11,099 bases of DNA from Bacillota bacterium (GTDB lineage Bacteria > Bacillota > Clostridia > Christensenellales > Aristaeellaceae). Below, piece by piece: positions 1 through 6,695 of this stretch. The notes beneath the pieces were generated by a model that searched no databases, was not told the origin of the DNA, and saw nothing but the letters and a program-made list of their open reading frames with translations. Position numbers and translations under genes: made by a program. Positions within the stretch are counted from its first letter, which is position 1, and every line of letters begins with the position of its first letter. Location: assembly GCA_009787135.1 (NCBI GenBank), contig WRGP01000197.1, positions 1-11,099 on the forward strand, in the 5' to 3' direction.

Positions 1-41
1 CCGCCATTTTCCGAAGAAAACAACGAGCTGTAATTCAGTTG

Positions 42-132
42 TGGCGGAGAGGGTGGGATTCGAACCCACGTGCGGTTTCACCCGCAAACGCATTTCGAGT
101 GCGCCCCGTTATGACCACTTCGATACCTCTCC
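42..132 (-). tRNA. tRNA-Ser, anticodon CGA
   Basis: The minus strand folds as a class II tRNA. The 7-bp acceptor stem is GGAGAGG/CCTCTCC (126-132 with 46-52), the discriminator base is G, and CCA is genomically encoded at 44-42. The anticodon stem GCGCA/TGCGT closes the 7-nt loop CTCGAAA, which places CGA at positions 34-36, so it reads UCG codons. A long variable arm (GCGG, GTGAAA loop, CCGC) is diagnostic of Ser and rules out most other isotypes. The T arm is GTGGG TTCGAAT CCCAC. It lies downstream of rho on the same strand with its own promoter. The anticodon is read directly; the Ser identity follows from anticodon and variable arm together. Confidence 0.97.
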
Positions 133-158
133 GCATATCGCGGCAAAACCGCCTGTTT

Positions 159-187
159 ATAATATCGCAAATGCAAAAGCTTGTCAA
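159..187 (-). promoter_or_regulatory. Sigma-A promoter of tRNA-Ser
   Basis: The minus strand carries a perfect -35 TTGACA (187-182), a 17-nt spacer and -10 TATTAT (164-159). A start near position 152 would leave about 20 nt of leader before the mature tRNA end at 132. The leader contains the small palindrome GCGGTTTTGCCGC (152-140). The -35 box begins 3 nt after the rho stop codon, and no intrinsic terminator separates rho from the tRNA, so rho read-through may add to tRNA transcription. Confidence 0.8.
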
Positions 188-190
188 CCG

Positions 191-2212
191 TTATGGCGTG
201 CTTCTGCGCCCGTTGGATACGGTGTACCCCTCCTTCTCCCAAATGGATATCCAATCTTTCAAACGCATAAAGAACTCCGCGTTTGTGCGCGTGCGTTCCA
301 TCATGGACATAAGCTGCTCGGTGGCTTCGGCGACACCGGTGGAGGAAAGCACCTTGCGCACCGTCAATACGCCATCCAGTTCCTGCTCGCTGAGCAGCAT
401 CTCCTCATGGCGTGTGCCGGATTTGGCCAAGTCAACGGCCGGAAAAATGCGCTTTTCAGAAAGCTTGCGATCCAGATGGATCTCCATGTTACCCGTACCC
501 TTGAACTCCTCATAAATCACATCGTCCATGCGGCTGCCCGTCTCCACCAGCGCTGTGGCGATGATCGTTAAGCTTCCGCCCTGCTCAATGTTCCGCGCCG
601 CGCCAAAGAAGCGCTTGGGCTTGTGCAGTACGCCCGGCGCAAGGCCGCCGGACATCGCACGGCCCGTCTGAGGCGCGGTGGCATTATAGGCCCGTGACAG
701 GCGGGTCAGGCTGTCCAGCAGAATCACCACATCTTTTCCATGCTCCACCAGGCGCTGCGCGCGCTCAATGACCATTTCCGACACATGGGTATGATTTTCC
801 GGCAGCTCGTCAAAGGTTGAATATACAACATCCCCGCGCACGGACCGCTTGATATCCGTTACCTCCTCCGGCCGTTCGTCGATGAGAAGCACGATCAAAT
901 GCGTATCCGGAAAATTTTCGCTGATGGCGTTGGCGATTTTTTTGAGCAGCACTGTTTTGCCCGCTTTCGGCGGCGAGACGATGAGCGCGCGCTGTCCAAA
1001 GCCAATTGGCGAGATAAAGTCGATCAGGCGAATGGCTAGATCGCGAACATTTTCGCTGTTCTCCAGCGTGTACCGCTTGTTGGGATAAATCGGCGTTAAC
1101 TCCTCGAAAGGGCGGCGGCGCACCGCTTCCTCCACAGGAACGCCGTTGATCTTTTCAATATACAGAAGCGCGCTGTAACGATCTCCTTCGCGGTTCGGCC
1201 GCGTTTTGCCCGTGACCAGATCGCCATTGCGCAGCCCAAATTTCCGAATCTGCGCAATGGATACATACACATCGTTCGTGCCGGGCAGATAATTGTTCGT
1301 GCGGAGGAATCCGTAGCCGTCCATATGCAGTTCCAAAATCCCCTCGCCCTCACCGCACTCCCCCTCTAGCAATAGCTCATTTGCCGCAGCGCTCGCGCTG
1401 AAGTCGCGGCGCTCACGGCGCTGCATCTCTGGGCGGGACGCGTCCATACGGTAGGGATCCTGCGCGGGCTGTTCCGGCTGATATGTTTCCTCTTCGGACG
1501 GCACATAGCGGTTTTGTTCATAACGGTTTGGCGGCATATAAGCATTGCGATACGAAGGCCGTTGCTGTTGCTGCTGAAAGCTCGGCTGATAGCTGTTATA
1601 GGCGCGCGTGGTCATGCGCTGCTGCTGCGGATAACGCCCCGGCATTTGCTGCCTTTCCTGCTGCTGCACGTACGGCCCTTCCTGCTGTGGTTGCGGACGA
1701 TGCCAGCTTCGCGTGTAGGCGGCGGGCTGCGGCTGTATCGCAGGACGCGTGCTGAGCGGCATTTGCGCCGTTTGCGGCTGGACAGGCCGTATGGGATGTG
1801 CTTGGACGCTTCCCTCGTCCTGCGCTTGTTGTTCCAAGGTATTTGGCAACATGGCCCCCGTAGGGTCCGCCACCTTTTCCGCCGCCACCAAAGGGGGGGC
1901 CGCTTCCTTCTGGGTTTCCACTTCGTTTCTTGGCGTATTGAGCGGTGTTTTTTTCACAACATTGAAAGCTATCGCATCTTCTTGAGGCGACTGCTTTACG
2001 TCTTCCGCTTTTTTCTCTTTAATACTTGGTTTGCGTTCATGCGTTTTCTTTTCGGGCGGTGGTACGGATACGGGCGCTTCACCCTTATCAAACGCGAGCA
2101 ATTTCTGAATGATTTCCACCTTTGGAGTCGCTGGGATCGCCTTAATGCCTTTCTCCTTTGCGATTTTCCGCAACAGGGACATGGGCATTTTGTCATATTG
2201 ATTTGTATCCAA
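191..2212 (-). CDS. rho: Transcription termination factor Rho with long Gln-rich linker
   Basis: Hexameric RNA-dependent ATPase/helicase that ends transcription at Rho-dependent sites. At 673 aa it is far longer than E. coli Rho (419 aa). Residues 1-45 are a SAP-like Rho N-terminal domain (SLLRKIAKEKGI). Residues about 46-270 are a low-complexity linker: first Lys/Glu/Pro-rich, then from about 140 to 250 rich in Gln, Pro, Tyr and Arg, with five Gln in a row at 213-217. The cold-shock RNA-binding domain spans about 284-355 (GILELHMDGYGFLR). The ATPase domain has Walker A PPKAGKT (414-420), Walker B VVILLD (495-500) and the Q-loop PQTGRAMSGG (514-523). The start is TTG at 2212, supported by GGAG at 2223-2220 with a 7-nt spacer. 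All catalytic motifs look intact. Family assignment is certain; a special role for the linker is inference. Confidence 0.97.
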   Translation of the reverse strand: MDTNQYDKMPMSLLRKIAKEKGIKAIPATPKVEIIQKLLAFDKGEAPVSVPPPEKKTHERKPSIKEKKAEDVKQSPQEDAIAFNVVKKTPLNTPRNEVETQKEAAPPLVAAEKVADPTGAMLPNTLEQQAQDEGSVQAHPIRPVQPQTAQMPLSTRPAIQPQPAAYTRSWHRPQPQQEGPYVQQQERQQMPGRYPQQQRMTTRAYNSYQPSFQQQQQRPSYRNAYMPPNRYEQNRYVPSEEETYQPEQPAQDPYRMDASRPEMQRRERRDFSASAAANELLLEGECGEGEGILELHMDGYGFLRTNNYLPGTNDVYVSIAQIRKFGLRNGDLVTGKTRPNREGDRYSALLYIEKINGVPVEEAVRRRPFEELTPIYPNKRYTLENSENVRDLAIRLIDFISPIGFGQRALIVSPPKAGKTVLLKKIANAISENFPDTHLIVLLIDERPEEVTDIKRSVRGDVVYSTFDELPENHTHVSEMVIERAQRLVEHGKDVVILLDSLTRLSRAYNATAPQTGRAMSGGLAPGVLHKPKRFFGAARNIEQGGSLTIIATALVETGSRMDDVIYEEFKGTGNMEIHLDRKLSEKRIFPAVDLAKSGTRHEEMLLSEQELDGVLTVRKVLSSTGVAEATEQLMSMMERTRTNAEFFMRLKDWISIWEKEGYTVSNGRRSTP

Positions 2213-2334
2213 ATGATCTCTCCTCTCGGACGCAAAAATCCTTATGCATAGAATTGGAAATGCGATATTGGTCTAGAGTATGCGGTTGGAAAAAGAAATA
2301 TGTACGCGCCAGCCTCTTACAAAAGATCATGATT

Positions 2335-2363
2335 AGGATACCAAAAAATAGGCGGGCCGTCAA
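2335..2363 (-). promoter_or_regulatory. Candidate rho promoter
   Basis: The minus strand shows TTGACG (2363-2358), a 17-nt spacer and TATCCT (2340-2335). The predicted start near 2328 gives a leader of about 115 nt before the TTG start. The -35 box begins 2 nt after the stop codon of the transposase scrap at 2365, so the promoter sits right at the edge of IS-derived DNA. A weaker alternative is TTGTAA with TATTTC 16 nt further on, around 2293-2320. The 2213-2334 leader holds only a weak unsupported ORF; I see no gene there. Confidence 0.5.
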
Positions 2364-2364
2364 G

Positions 2365-2499
2365 CTATATCGGCTTTTTTGCATAACTGTCCGGATACTT
2401 TCCATCCCCTGCCAGGGTTTCCCCTAATGGCGGCAAAGTTTCTTCTAAACGCATTACCATTTCCGTGAATATTTTATCTATTTCATTTTGTTCACGAAG
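2365..2499 (-). pseudogene. Fragment of a DDE transposase
   Basis: A short open stretch of 44 codons between in-frame stops (TAG at 2502-2500 and TAG at 2367-2365). It reads LREQNEIDKIFTEM, then RLEETLPPLGETLAG, then DGKYPDSYAKKPI. The pattern of an acidic helix, L-P-x-x-G-x-x-L-A and then D-G-K resembles the segment leading to the first catalytic Asp in DDE transposases of the IS4/IS1182-like type (for example L-A-x-D-G-K-A). There is no believable start and the remaining catalytic residues are missing, so this is a scrap of an old insertion. The match is by eye to the family pattern; the exact IS family is uncertain. Confidence 0.5.
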
Positions 2500-2523
2500 C
2501 TAAAAAAGATGAAAAATAAGCGC

Positions 2524-2553
2524 ATCCTTGAGGATAAGCTCTTGCTTCGCAAG
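2524..2553. repeat. Two small hairpins, possible IS200/IS605 right-end debris
   Basis: Two short palindromes lie side by side: ATCCTTGAGGAT (2524-2535) and CTTGCTTCGCAAG (2541-2553, 5-bp stem with a 3-nt loop). They lie between the broken tnpA start and the DDE transposase scrap. Hairpins near both ends are typical of IS200/IS605 elements, so they may be what remains of the right end. That is inference; chance is not excluded. Confidence 0.3.
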
Positions 2554-2569
2554 CGGGCTGAGACGAAGG

Positions 2570-2614
2570 TCATTGGCGTCTCCATCTTGTATGTGATAAA
2601 CTGTTCTCGTCCAT
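2570..2614 (-). pseudogene. tnpA: Truncated tnpA (IS200/IS605 Y1 transposase), first 14 codons
   Basis: An ATG at 2614 preceded by AGGAGGCGGTTACA (an excellent Shine-Dalgarno, 2628-2615) opens MDENSLSHTRWRRQ and then meets TGA at 2572-2570. Many IS200/IS605 TnpA proteins begin with a similar stretch (N-S-L-S/A-H-T-x-W-x followed by the YHIVF strand). The homology ends after the Trp, just where the YHIVF strand should begin, and the following sequence does not resume it in any frame that I can see. The catalytic HUH motif and Tyr are absent. The identification rests on a short motif plus the upstream left-end hairpin and ribosome binding site. Confidence 0.6.
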
Positions 2615-2716
2615 TGTAACCGCCTCCTATGATCTTTGATCTTGGCTTGTGACACCATCGTCAATGCATCCTCTGAGGCATCTTGTCCCCCTCCTCGCTT
2701 GTGCTCTCTCCGCTCT

Positions 2717-2733
2717 CCCCAGCGTAGCCGGGG
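2717..2733 (-). repeat. Left-end foot hairpin of IS200/IS605 remnant
   Basis: CCCCGGCTACGCTGGGG on the minus strand forms a 7-bp stem (one G-T pair) with a TAC loop, preceded by ATTAAAA. Position, polarity and form fit the subterminal imperfect palindrome that Y1 transposases recognise at the left end. It lies about 100 nt upstream of the tnpA start remnant. Confidence 0.55.
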
Positions 2734-2762
2734 TTTTAATGGATTCATTACTGCCCTGAAAG

Positions 2763-2809
2763 GACGCTGAAAAATCGAACCGCGATGAGCGGATCGGCTT
2801 TTCAGCGCC
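2763..2809 (-). terminator. Probable bidirectional intrinsic terminator after the ABC operon
   Basis: A 21-bp inverted repeat (2763-2783 with 2789-2809) closes a 5-nt loop. On the minus strand the core stem CCGATCCGC/GCGGTTCG(A) is followed by five T residues (2774-2770) that pair with the upstream A run. The plus strand also gives a T run (CTTTTC) after its core. The three A/G differences between arms are G-U pairs in minus-strand RNA, leaving one real mismatch, so the structure favours the minus transcript. It lies about 60 nt past the permease stop and would insulate the IS debris and rho from the transporter operon. Confidence 0.7.
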
Positions 2810-2870
2810 TTTCATAACGCGTTTTTGCAATGGCCGAAATTGAATCAACCCCCGATAACTTTTTACCCCC

Positions 2871-5309
2871 CTATACCCATCGCCCCAGCAATTCCACGAT
2901 CGTCGATCGCCTCAGCTTGCGCGCCGCCCATGATGTCACCGCGTACGGCACAAACCCCAAAACCCCGAAGAGCGAAAGGAGCGGCCAAACCGGGAATTCA
3001 AAGTGTAAATAATCCGCGCCGGCGTATACAACCATATGATACAGGACCAATCCCAAGCCCAAACCAAACACAACGGAGAGCGCGGCGCTGAGCAGCGATA
3101 CCCAAATCCCCTCGCGTATGAGCAGCCTGCCGACACTCTTTCGGCTTAGTCCCACCGCCATCAGCACGCCAAATTCCTTTTTGCGCTGTTCGATGCCCAT
3201 AAAGGTCGCTCCGACCAGATTCAGCACGCCGTTCAATGCTATCACGGCTAGCATCAGCAGTACGATCACGATGATGCCAGTAAGCTGCCGCGACAGTTCG
3301 TCTTTCATGCGCTTGAACGATTCCACGGACAGTTCAAAGCCACAGAGTTGTCCGACGGCGGCGTATATATCCTCGTGCCTCTCATCATCCACACGCAGAA
3401 CCAGCCGTTCATACGCCTCGTCCCACCCGAGTGCGGCGAAGCTTTTCTGAGGCATATAGAACATAGGAAACAGGGAGATTGTATTAACATACGGCGGTAT
3501 ATCATCCTGCCGTACAAGCCCGATGATGTTCAGTGAAACCGTCTTCCCGGCCGCCTGATAACGGCTGTCGTCGAACAGTTCAAAGCCCAACGCGGCCCCT
3601 ACAACGTACCGCTCGATGATCTTATCATAACCAATGCCCTCGCGGATGTAGAACGCGATGGTAGCCTCATCAGGAACTGCTGCGATCACATTGTGCGGGT
3701 CGTCAAGATCGGCGAGCGTCACGGTACCGGTATAGACATGGCGGAGTATGTTCCGCATGACCTCAGGCTCGACGCCGACGGCTTTTTGCCCTATGGTGGC
3801 AATCTTCTCACCATCCCCGGCATCCGCATATTCGACGAAACCCTGCGCCATAAAACCGGAGACGTTCCGCACGCCGTTTAGACCACCTATGGCGCTCGCC
3901 AGCTCATGGGTCAGCGGATCGGTCTTGTTGCCGATGCCGTACTGCCCGACGGTAACGGTAATGTCGCCCGGCATTGCCTGGGCAACCAAATTGCCAGCGC
4001 TGTCCGCCATGGAGAAAGCGACGGTGGAAAAGCCTAAAAACAGGATGCCGCTGAACGCAAGCGATAACACCGTGCCGAGTAAGCGCCGCTTTGAGCGCGA
4101 CATATTGATCTTCACCAGCGCGTTCAGGGTGACATTCTCAATCGTTTTGCGCCCAGACGCCTTTTCCTCCGGGCTGGAAAAGCGCACGGCTTCCACCGGC
4201 GCTATGCGCGAGGCCCGCCGTGCGGGGCGTGTAACGCCAATCCATACCATCGTCAGCGTGACCGCGGCGGATATAAGATAGGCTGCGGGCGTGACGACAT
4301 ACCGCATGGGAACGTTTATAACCCTGTTCAGCGCGAACAGGCCGGCATACCCAAACAGCGTACCCCCCAGCAGGCCCAGCGGCAATCCAGCGCCCGCACA
4401 GTAAAGCGCCTCCAGATAGATACAGCGGTAAATCTGCGTTTTTGCCGCGCCGATCACGGTCAACAGGCCATATTGATGTACTTTTTTCACCACGGAAAGG
4501 TTGTACGCATTGTATACGACAAGCGCGCCCGCCGCGCCCAAAATCAACAGGAGGACCGTGATAAAACCCACCGCTGCCATGTCATTCAAGTCCGCCGTAA
4601 GATAGCTCTCATTAAACGACACATCCTTGTCGGCCAGCCCAATATCCTCCGCCAGGCGGACCGCGGTGGACCGTGGATCATATTTTGTATGGAATCGCAG
4701 ATATAGCCGCCGCTCAAAATCAAACTGTTTCGCGAGAGTTTTTGAGATGAACATATCATATAGGCTCATTGCCGCGTACATTCGCTGCTCTTGCAGGACG
4801 CCGGAAACCACAAAGCGCATGGGAACAGCCTCCGCGAGCGTTCTGTCACTATTTTGCTGGCGATAGAAAATCTCAAATTCCGCGCCCACGATAGGCTCAA
4901 CGCCTAGCAATTCCGCAAGGTGCGGCGGGATAACCGCTTCGTTTACCGCTTCGGGAGCGCGTCCGGCAGTCAAGGTGAAATTCGCTACCTGCCCCAACCC
5001 TGATGAATAGAGTAACCCGATGTTCTTTTCCGCGTCATCGGCCGGATTGCCCAAGCCGCGCGGGGCCAAATGAAGATCGGCCAATGCGACCTCCTGCCGC
5101 GCCAAGACTTGCGCCGCCTGTTCCTCGGTAATATTTTCGAGTCTCACTTGATTGTCGCCTGTGTATTCCAGTATGCTGTCAACGAGGCTCCTTTGGGCGC
5201 TGATGCCCAGATTTATCACGGAACAAATCAACATAGAAGCTAGCGCGATCATCAGGATAATGCTCACGCTCTGCCGCGCATTTTTCCACGCGAGGGCTGA
5301 TAATTTCAT
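2871..5309 (-). CDS. FtsX/MacB-type ABC transporter permease, two-module
   Basis: Membrane subunit of a MacB-superfamily (type VII) ABC transporter, 812 aa. It reads as two units, each a TM helix, a large extracellular domain and three more TM helices. Unit 1 has a TM at about 15-35, an outside domain at 40-240, and TMs near 245-267, 300-325 and 338-360. Unit 2 has TMs near 408-430, 676-698, 735-760 and 773-795, with an outside domain at 435-670. The FtsX pattern after the second TM of each unit is clear (KKVHQYGLLTVIGA; QRKKEFGVLMAVGLS). The ATG at 5309 lies 3 nt after the ATPase stop, with GGGAGGG just upstream, so translation is coupled. Such transporters move peptides or lipids or transmit force outside the membrane; context suggests antimicrobial-peptide defence or export, but the substrate is unknown. 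Confidence 0.92.
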   Translation of the reverse strand: MKLSALAWKNARQSVSIILMIALASMLICSVINLGISAQRSLVDSILEYTGDNQVRLENITEEQAAQVLARQEVALADLHLAPRGLGNPADDAEKNIGLLYSSGLGQVANFTLTAGRAPEAVNEAVIPPHLAELLGVEPIVGAEFEIFYRQQNSDRTLAEAVPMRFVVSGVLQEQRMYAAMSLYDMFISKTLAKQFDFERRLYLRFHTKYDPRSTAVRLAEDIGLADKDVSFNESYLTADLNDMAAVGFITVLLLILGAAGALVVYNAYNLSVVKKVHQYGLLTVIGAAKTQIYRCIYLEALYCAGAGLPLGLLGGTLFGYAGLFALNRVINVPMRYVVTPAAYLISAAVTLTMVWIGVTRPARRASRIAPVEAVRFSSPEEKASGRKTIENVTLNALVKINMSRSKRRLLGTVLSLAFSGILFLGFSTVAFSMADSAGNLVAQAMPGDITVTVGQYGIGNKTDPLTHELASAIGGLNGVRNVSGFMAQGFVEYADAGDGEKIATIGQKAVGVEPEVMRNILRHVYTGTVTLADLDDPHNVIAAVPDEATIAFYIREGIGYDKIIERYVVGAALGFELFDDSRYQAAGKTVSLNIIGLVRQDDIPPYVNTISLFPMFYMPQKSFAALGWDEAYERLVLRVDDERHEDIYAAVGQLCGFELSVESFKRMKDELSRQLTGIIVIVLLMLAVIALNGVLNLVGATFMGIEQRKKEFGVLMAVGLSRKSVGRLLIREGIWVSLLSAALSVVFGLGLGLVLYHMVVYAGADYLHFEFPVWPLLSLFGVLGFVPYAVTSWAARKLRRSTIVELLGRWV

Positions 5310-5312
5310 TGA

Positions 5313-5978
5313 TCAACCCTCCCTTATGTGCCCGTCCTCAATGCGGAGGATACGGTCGCAGAATTGGGCTGCCTTTTCGTCGTGCGTGATAATCGCTATC
5401 GTCTGACCGAGTTTCGACGCCGACGCGCGAAGCAGGTTCAACACCTCCACGCTGGTTTTGGAATCGAGGTTCCCGGTCGGCTCGTCGGCCAATACTATGG
5501 CGGGCTGCGTCACCAATGCGCGCGCGATGGCGACGCGCTGCTGTTGTCCGCCTGACAGTTGATTGGGCAGACTTTTGTGTTTATCGGCCAGCCCCAAATT
5601 CTCCAGCAGCGCGACAACGCGCGGTTTGTCCACGATACGCCCATCCAGCCCCAGCGGCAGTACGACGTTTTCATACACATTGAGCTGCGGCATCAGGTTA
5701 TACATCTGGAATACAAAGCCAATGCGGCGGCGGCGCAGCAAAGCCAACGCCTCGTCATTGTGTTTGTAGATGTCCTCCCCTTCGATAAATACCTTGCCTT
5801 TCGTGGGGCGGTCGATGCCACCAAGCAGATGGAGCAGTGTGCTTTTGCCTGATCCCGAAGAGCCGATGATTGCCACGGCCTCGCCGCGCTCAATGGAGAT
5901 GCTGGCATCCGTGAGCGCATGGACTTCGGTTTCACCGCTTTGATAGATTTTTGATAGGTTTTTAGTTTTTACAATCAT
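5313..5978 (-). CDS. ABC transporter ATP-binding protein, LolD/MacB type
   Basis: Cytoplasmic ATPase partner of the downstream permease, 221 aa. It has Walker A GSSGSGKST (39-47), Q-loop Gln91, signature LSGGQ (141-145), Walker B IVLADEP (161-167, Glu166 catalytic) and an H-loop His near 199 (IITHD). The motif LADEPTGNLDS is typical of the LolD/FtsE/MacB group. I chose ATG 5978 (MIVKTKNLSK) over the ATG at 6005, because AAGGTGG lies just upstream of 5978 and the extra nine residues of the longer form cover that ribosome binding site. It is the first gene after the operator at 6020-6048 and is followed 3 nt later by the permease. Confidence 0.95.
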   Translation of the reverse strand: MIVKTKNLSKIYQSGETEVHALTDASISIERGEAVAIIGSSGSGKSTLLHLLGGIDRPTKGKVFIEGEDIYKHNDEALALLRRRRIGFVFQMYNLMPQLNVYENVVLPLGLDGRIVDKPRVVALLENLGLADKHKSLPNQLSGGQQQRVAIARALVTQPAIVLADEPTGNLDSKTSVEVLNLLRASASKLGQTIAIITHDEKAAQFCDRILRIEDGHIREG

Positions 5979-6003
5979 TGAATAATCCCACCTTCCGGGG
6001 ATC

Positions 6004-6048
6004 AATGTACCATGCGAACCTTACGGCATTCTGACAGAAACCTAACAG
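6004..6048 (-). promoter_or_regulatory. 11-bp direct-repeat operator and promoter of the ABC genes
   Basis: On the minus strand three half-sites lie at exact 11-bp spacing: CTGTTAG (6048-6042), CTGTCAG (6037-6031) and CCGTAAG (6026-6020), each followed by four variable bases. Tandem 7-bp sites with 4-bp gaps are the classic pattern for OmpR/PhoB-type regulators, and CTGTCA equals the PhoB box core. An extended -10, TGG-TACATT, follows at 6012-6004. The repeats cover where a -35 would be, and no -35 consensus is present, as expected for an activator-dependent promoter. The first repeat overlaps the kinase stop codon. Binding by the neighbouring regulator is inference. Confidence 0.65.
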
Positions 6049-6695
6049 TTTTGTAAGAATAGCGAAAACGTACTTCCTTTGCCAAGTTCGGACGCCACGG
6101 TGATGTTGCCGCCTTGCTGGCGCATGATCTCACGCGCGATCGGTAAACCAAGTCCCGTACCTTCCACGCGCTGGGCCGCGTGGCCTCGAACACGGTAAAA
6201 CCGCGCGAAAATTTTTGCGTATTCCTCCGGCGCAAGCCCAATGCCTGTATCGGCGACATCCACATGCGTGTAGAGCGGGCCTTGCTCCAAGGCTATCGTG
6301 ATGCTCCCGGCCTTTGTATATTTGACAGCGTTGTCTAAAATATTGCACAGAGCTTCCTTTGTCCATACCGGGTCATGCGCAAACGACAGTGTATCGGGCA
6401 AACGCTCGATGATTATTGGCAAACCTTTGGCCGTGGCCTGCGCTGTGACGGAGGATACCGCGTCCCGTACCGTTTTCACAAGGTCGGCGGATATTTTTGT
6501 AACGGCGATCAGCCCGGTTTCCAAACGCGCGATCTTCAGCAGCGCGTCGGTCAGCCATCCGATTTTCTCGGTTTGCTTTTTACATTCAGACAGAAACGAC
6601 GCGCGTTCCTCCTCTGTGTGCGAAGGTTCCAGGGATAAATCCAAATGCAGCGTCAGCGAAGCGAGCGGTGTTTTGAGCTGATGGGAAATGGCTGA
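6042..6695 (-). pseudogene. Sensor-less histidine kinase core (5'-truncated)
   Basis: Catalytic half of an OmpR-partner histidine kinase. Reading from the codon after the regulator's TGA (6698-6696), the frame gives SAISHQLKTPL, so the phospho-accepting His is residue 5 (codon 6683-6681). It continues through the dimerisation helices to the N box NILDNAVKY (about 118-126), G1 box DTGIG (149-153) and G2 box GTGLGL (179-184), ending at TAG 6044-6042. All kinase and ATPase motifs look intact, but the membrane helices, extracellular sensor and HAMP-like linker, normally 150-300 residues, are absent. No ATG or GTG lies in frame before the His. The first usual alternative start, TTG at 6644, would exclude the H box and has no ribosome binding site. 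The deletion lies exactly between the regulator stop and the H box. Most likely a pseudogene, or an assembly deletion. Confidence 0.85.

Larger units (their letters stand above)
2524..2737 (-). mobile_element. Remnant of an IS200/IS605-like element
   Basis: Reading on the minus strand, it starts near 2737 with ATTAAAA followed by a foot hairpin (2733-2717). About 100 nt of purine-rich leader follow, then a strong ribosome binding site and the first codons of a Y1-type transposase gene. The coding part breaks off after 14 codons, and hairpins that may derive from the right end follow. About 400 nt of tnpA would normally follow, so this is an internally deleted element. It cannot move by itself; a copy of this kind could in principle be moved in trans if both ends are complete, but I cannot confirm the right end. 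Confidence 0.55.

Noticed and set aside
15..42. Possible terminator behind tRNA-Ser (ACAACTG...CAG...TTGT followed by TTTC)
   Set aside because: The stem needs a 4-nt bulge and overlaps the encoded CCA end; too weak to list as a feature.
39..571. Plus-strand reading frames starting with GWDSNPR or RVGFEPT
   Set aside because: These are the classic false proteins obtained by translating the antisense of a tRNA; the rest is antisense to rho.
1550..1700. CTG/CTGCTG runs as a microsatellite or CRISPR-like repeat
   Set aside because: They are the codons for Gln in the Rho linker, irregular in spacing, with no constant repeat-spacer pattern.
1514..2251. Long plus-strand frame (245 codons) over the Rho linker
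   Set aside because: Shadow of the Gln-rich coding region on the minus strand; Arg/Leu-rich composition, no ribosome binding site and no family pattern.
2193..2405. 70-codon minus-strand frame with a hydrophobic middle, upstream of rho
   Set aside because: No ribosome binding site; it crosses the probable rho promoter and leader and overlaps the rho start. Its hydrophobicity comes from A/T-rich leader DNA.
2500..2748. 82-codon minus-strand frame over the IS remnant
   Set aside because: Wrong frame relative to the tnpA start; Arg/Gly-rich sequence from the IS left-end leader and no protein pattern.
5979..6005. Longer start for the ABC ATPase at ATG 6005
   Set aside because: It would place the ribosome binding site of the conserved start inside the coding region and add nine residues outside the conserved domain.
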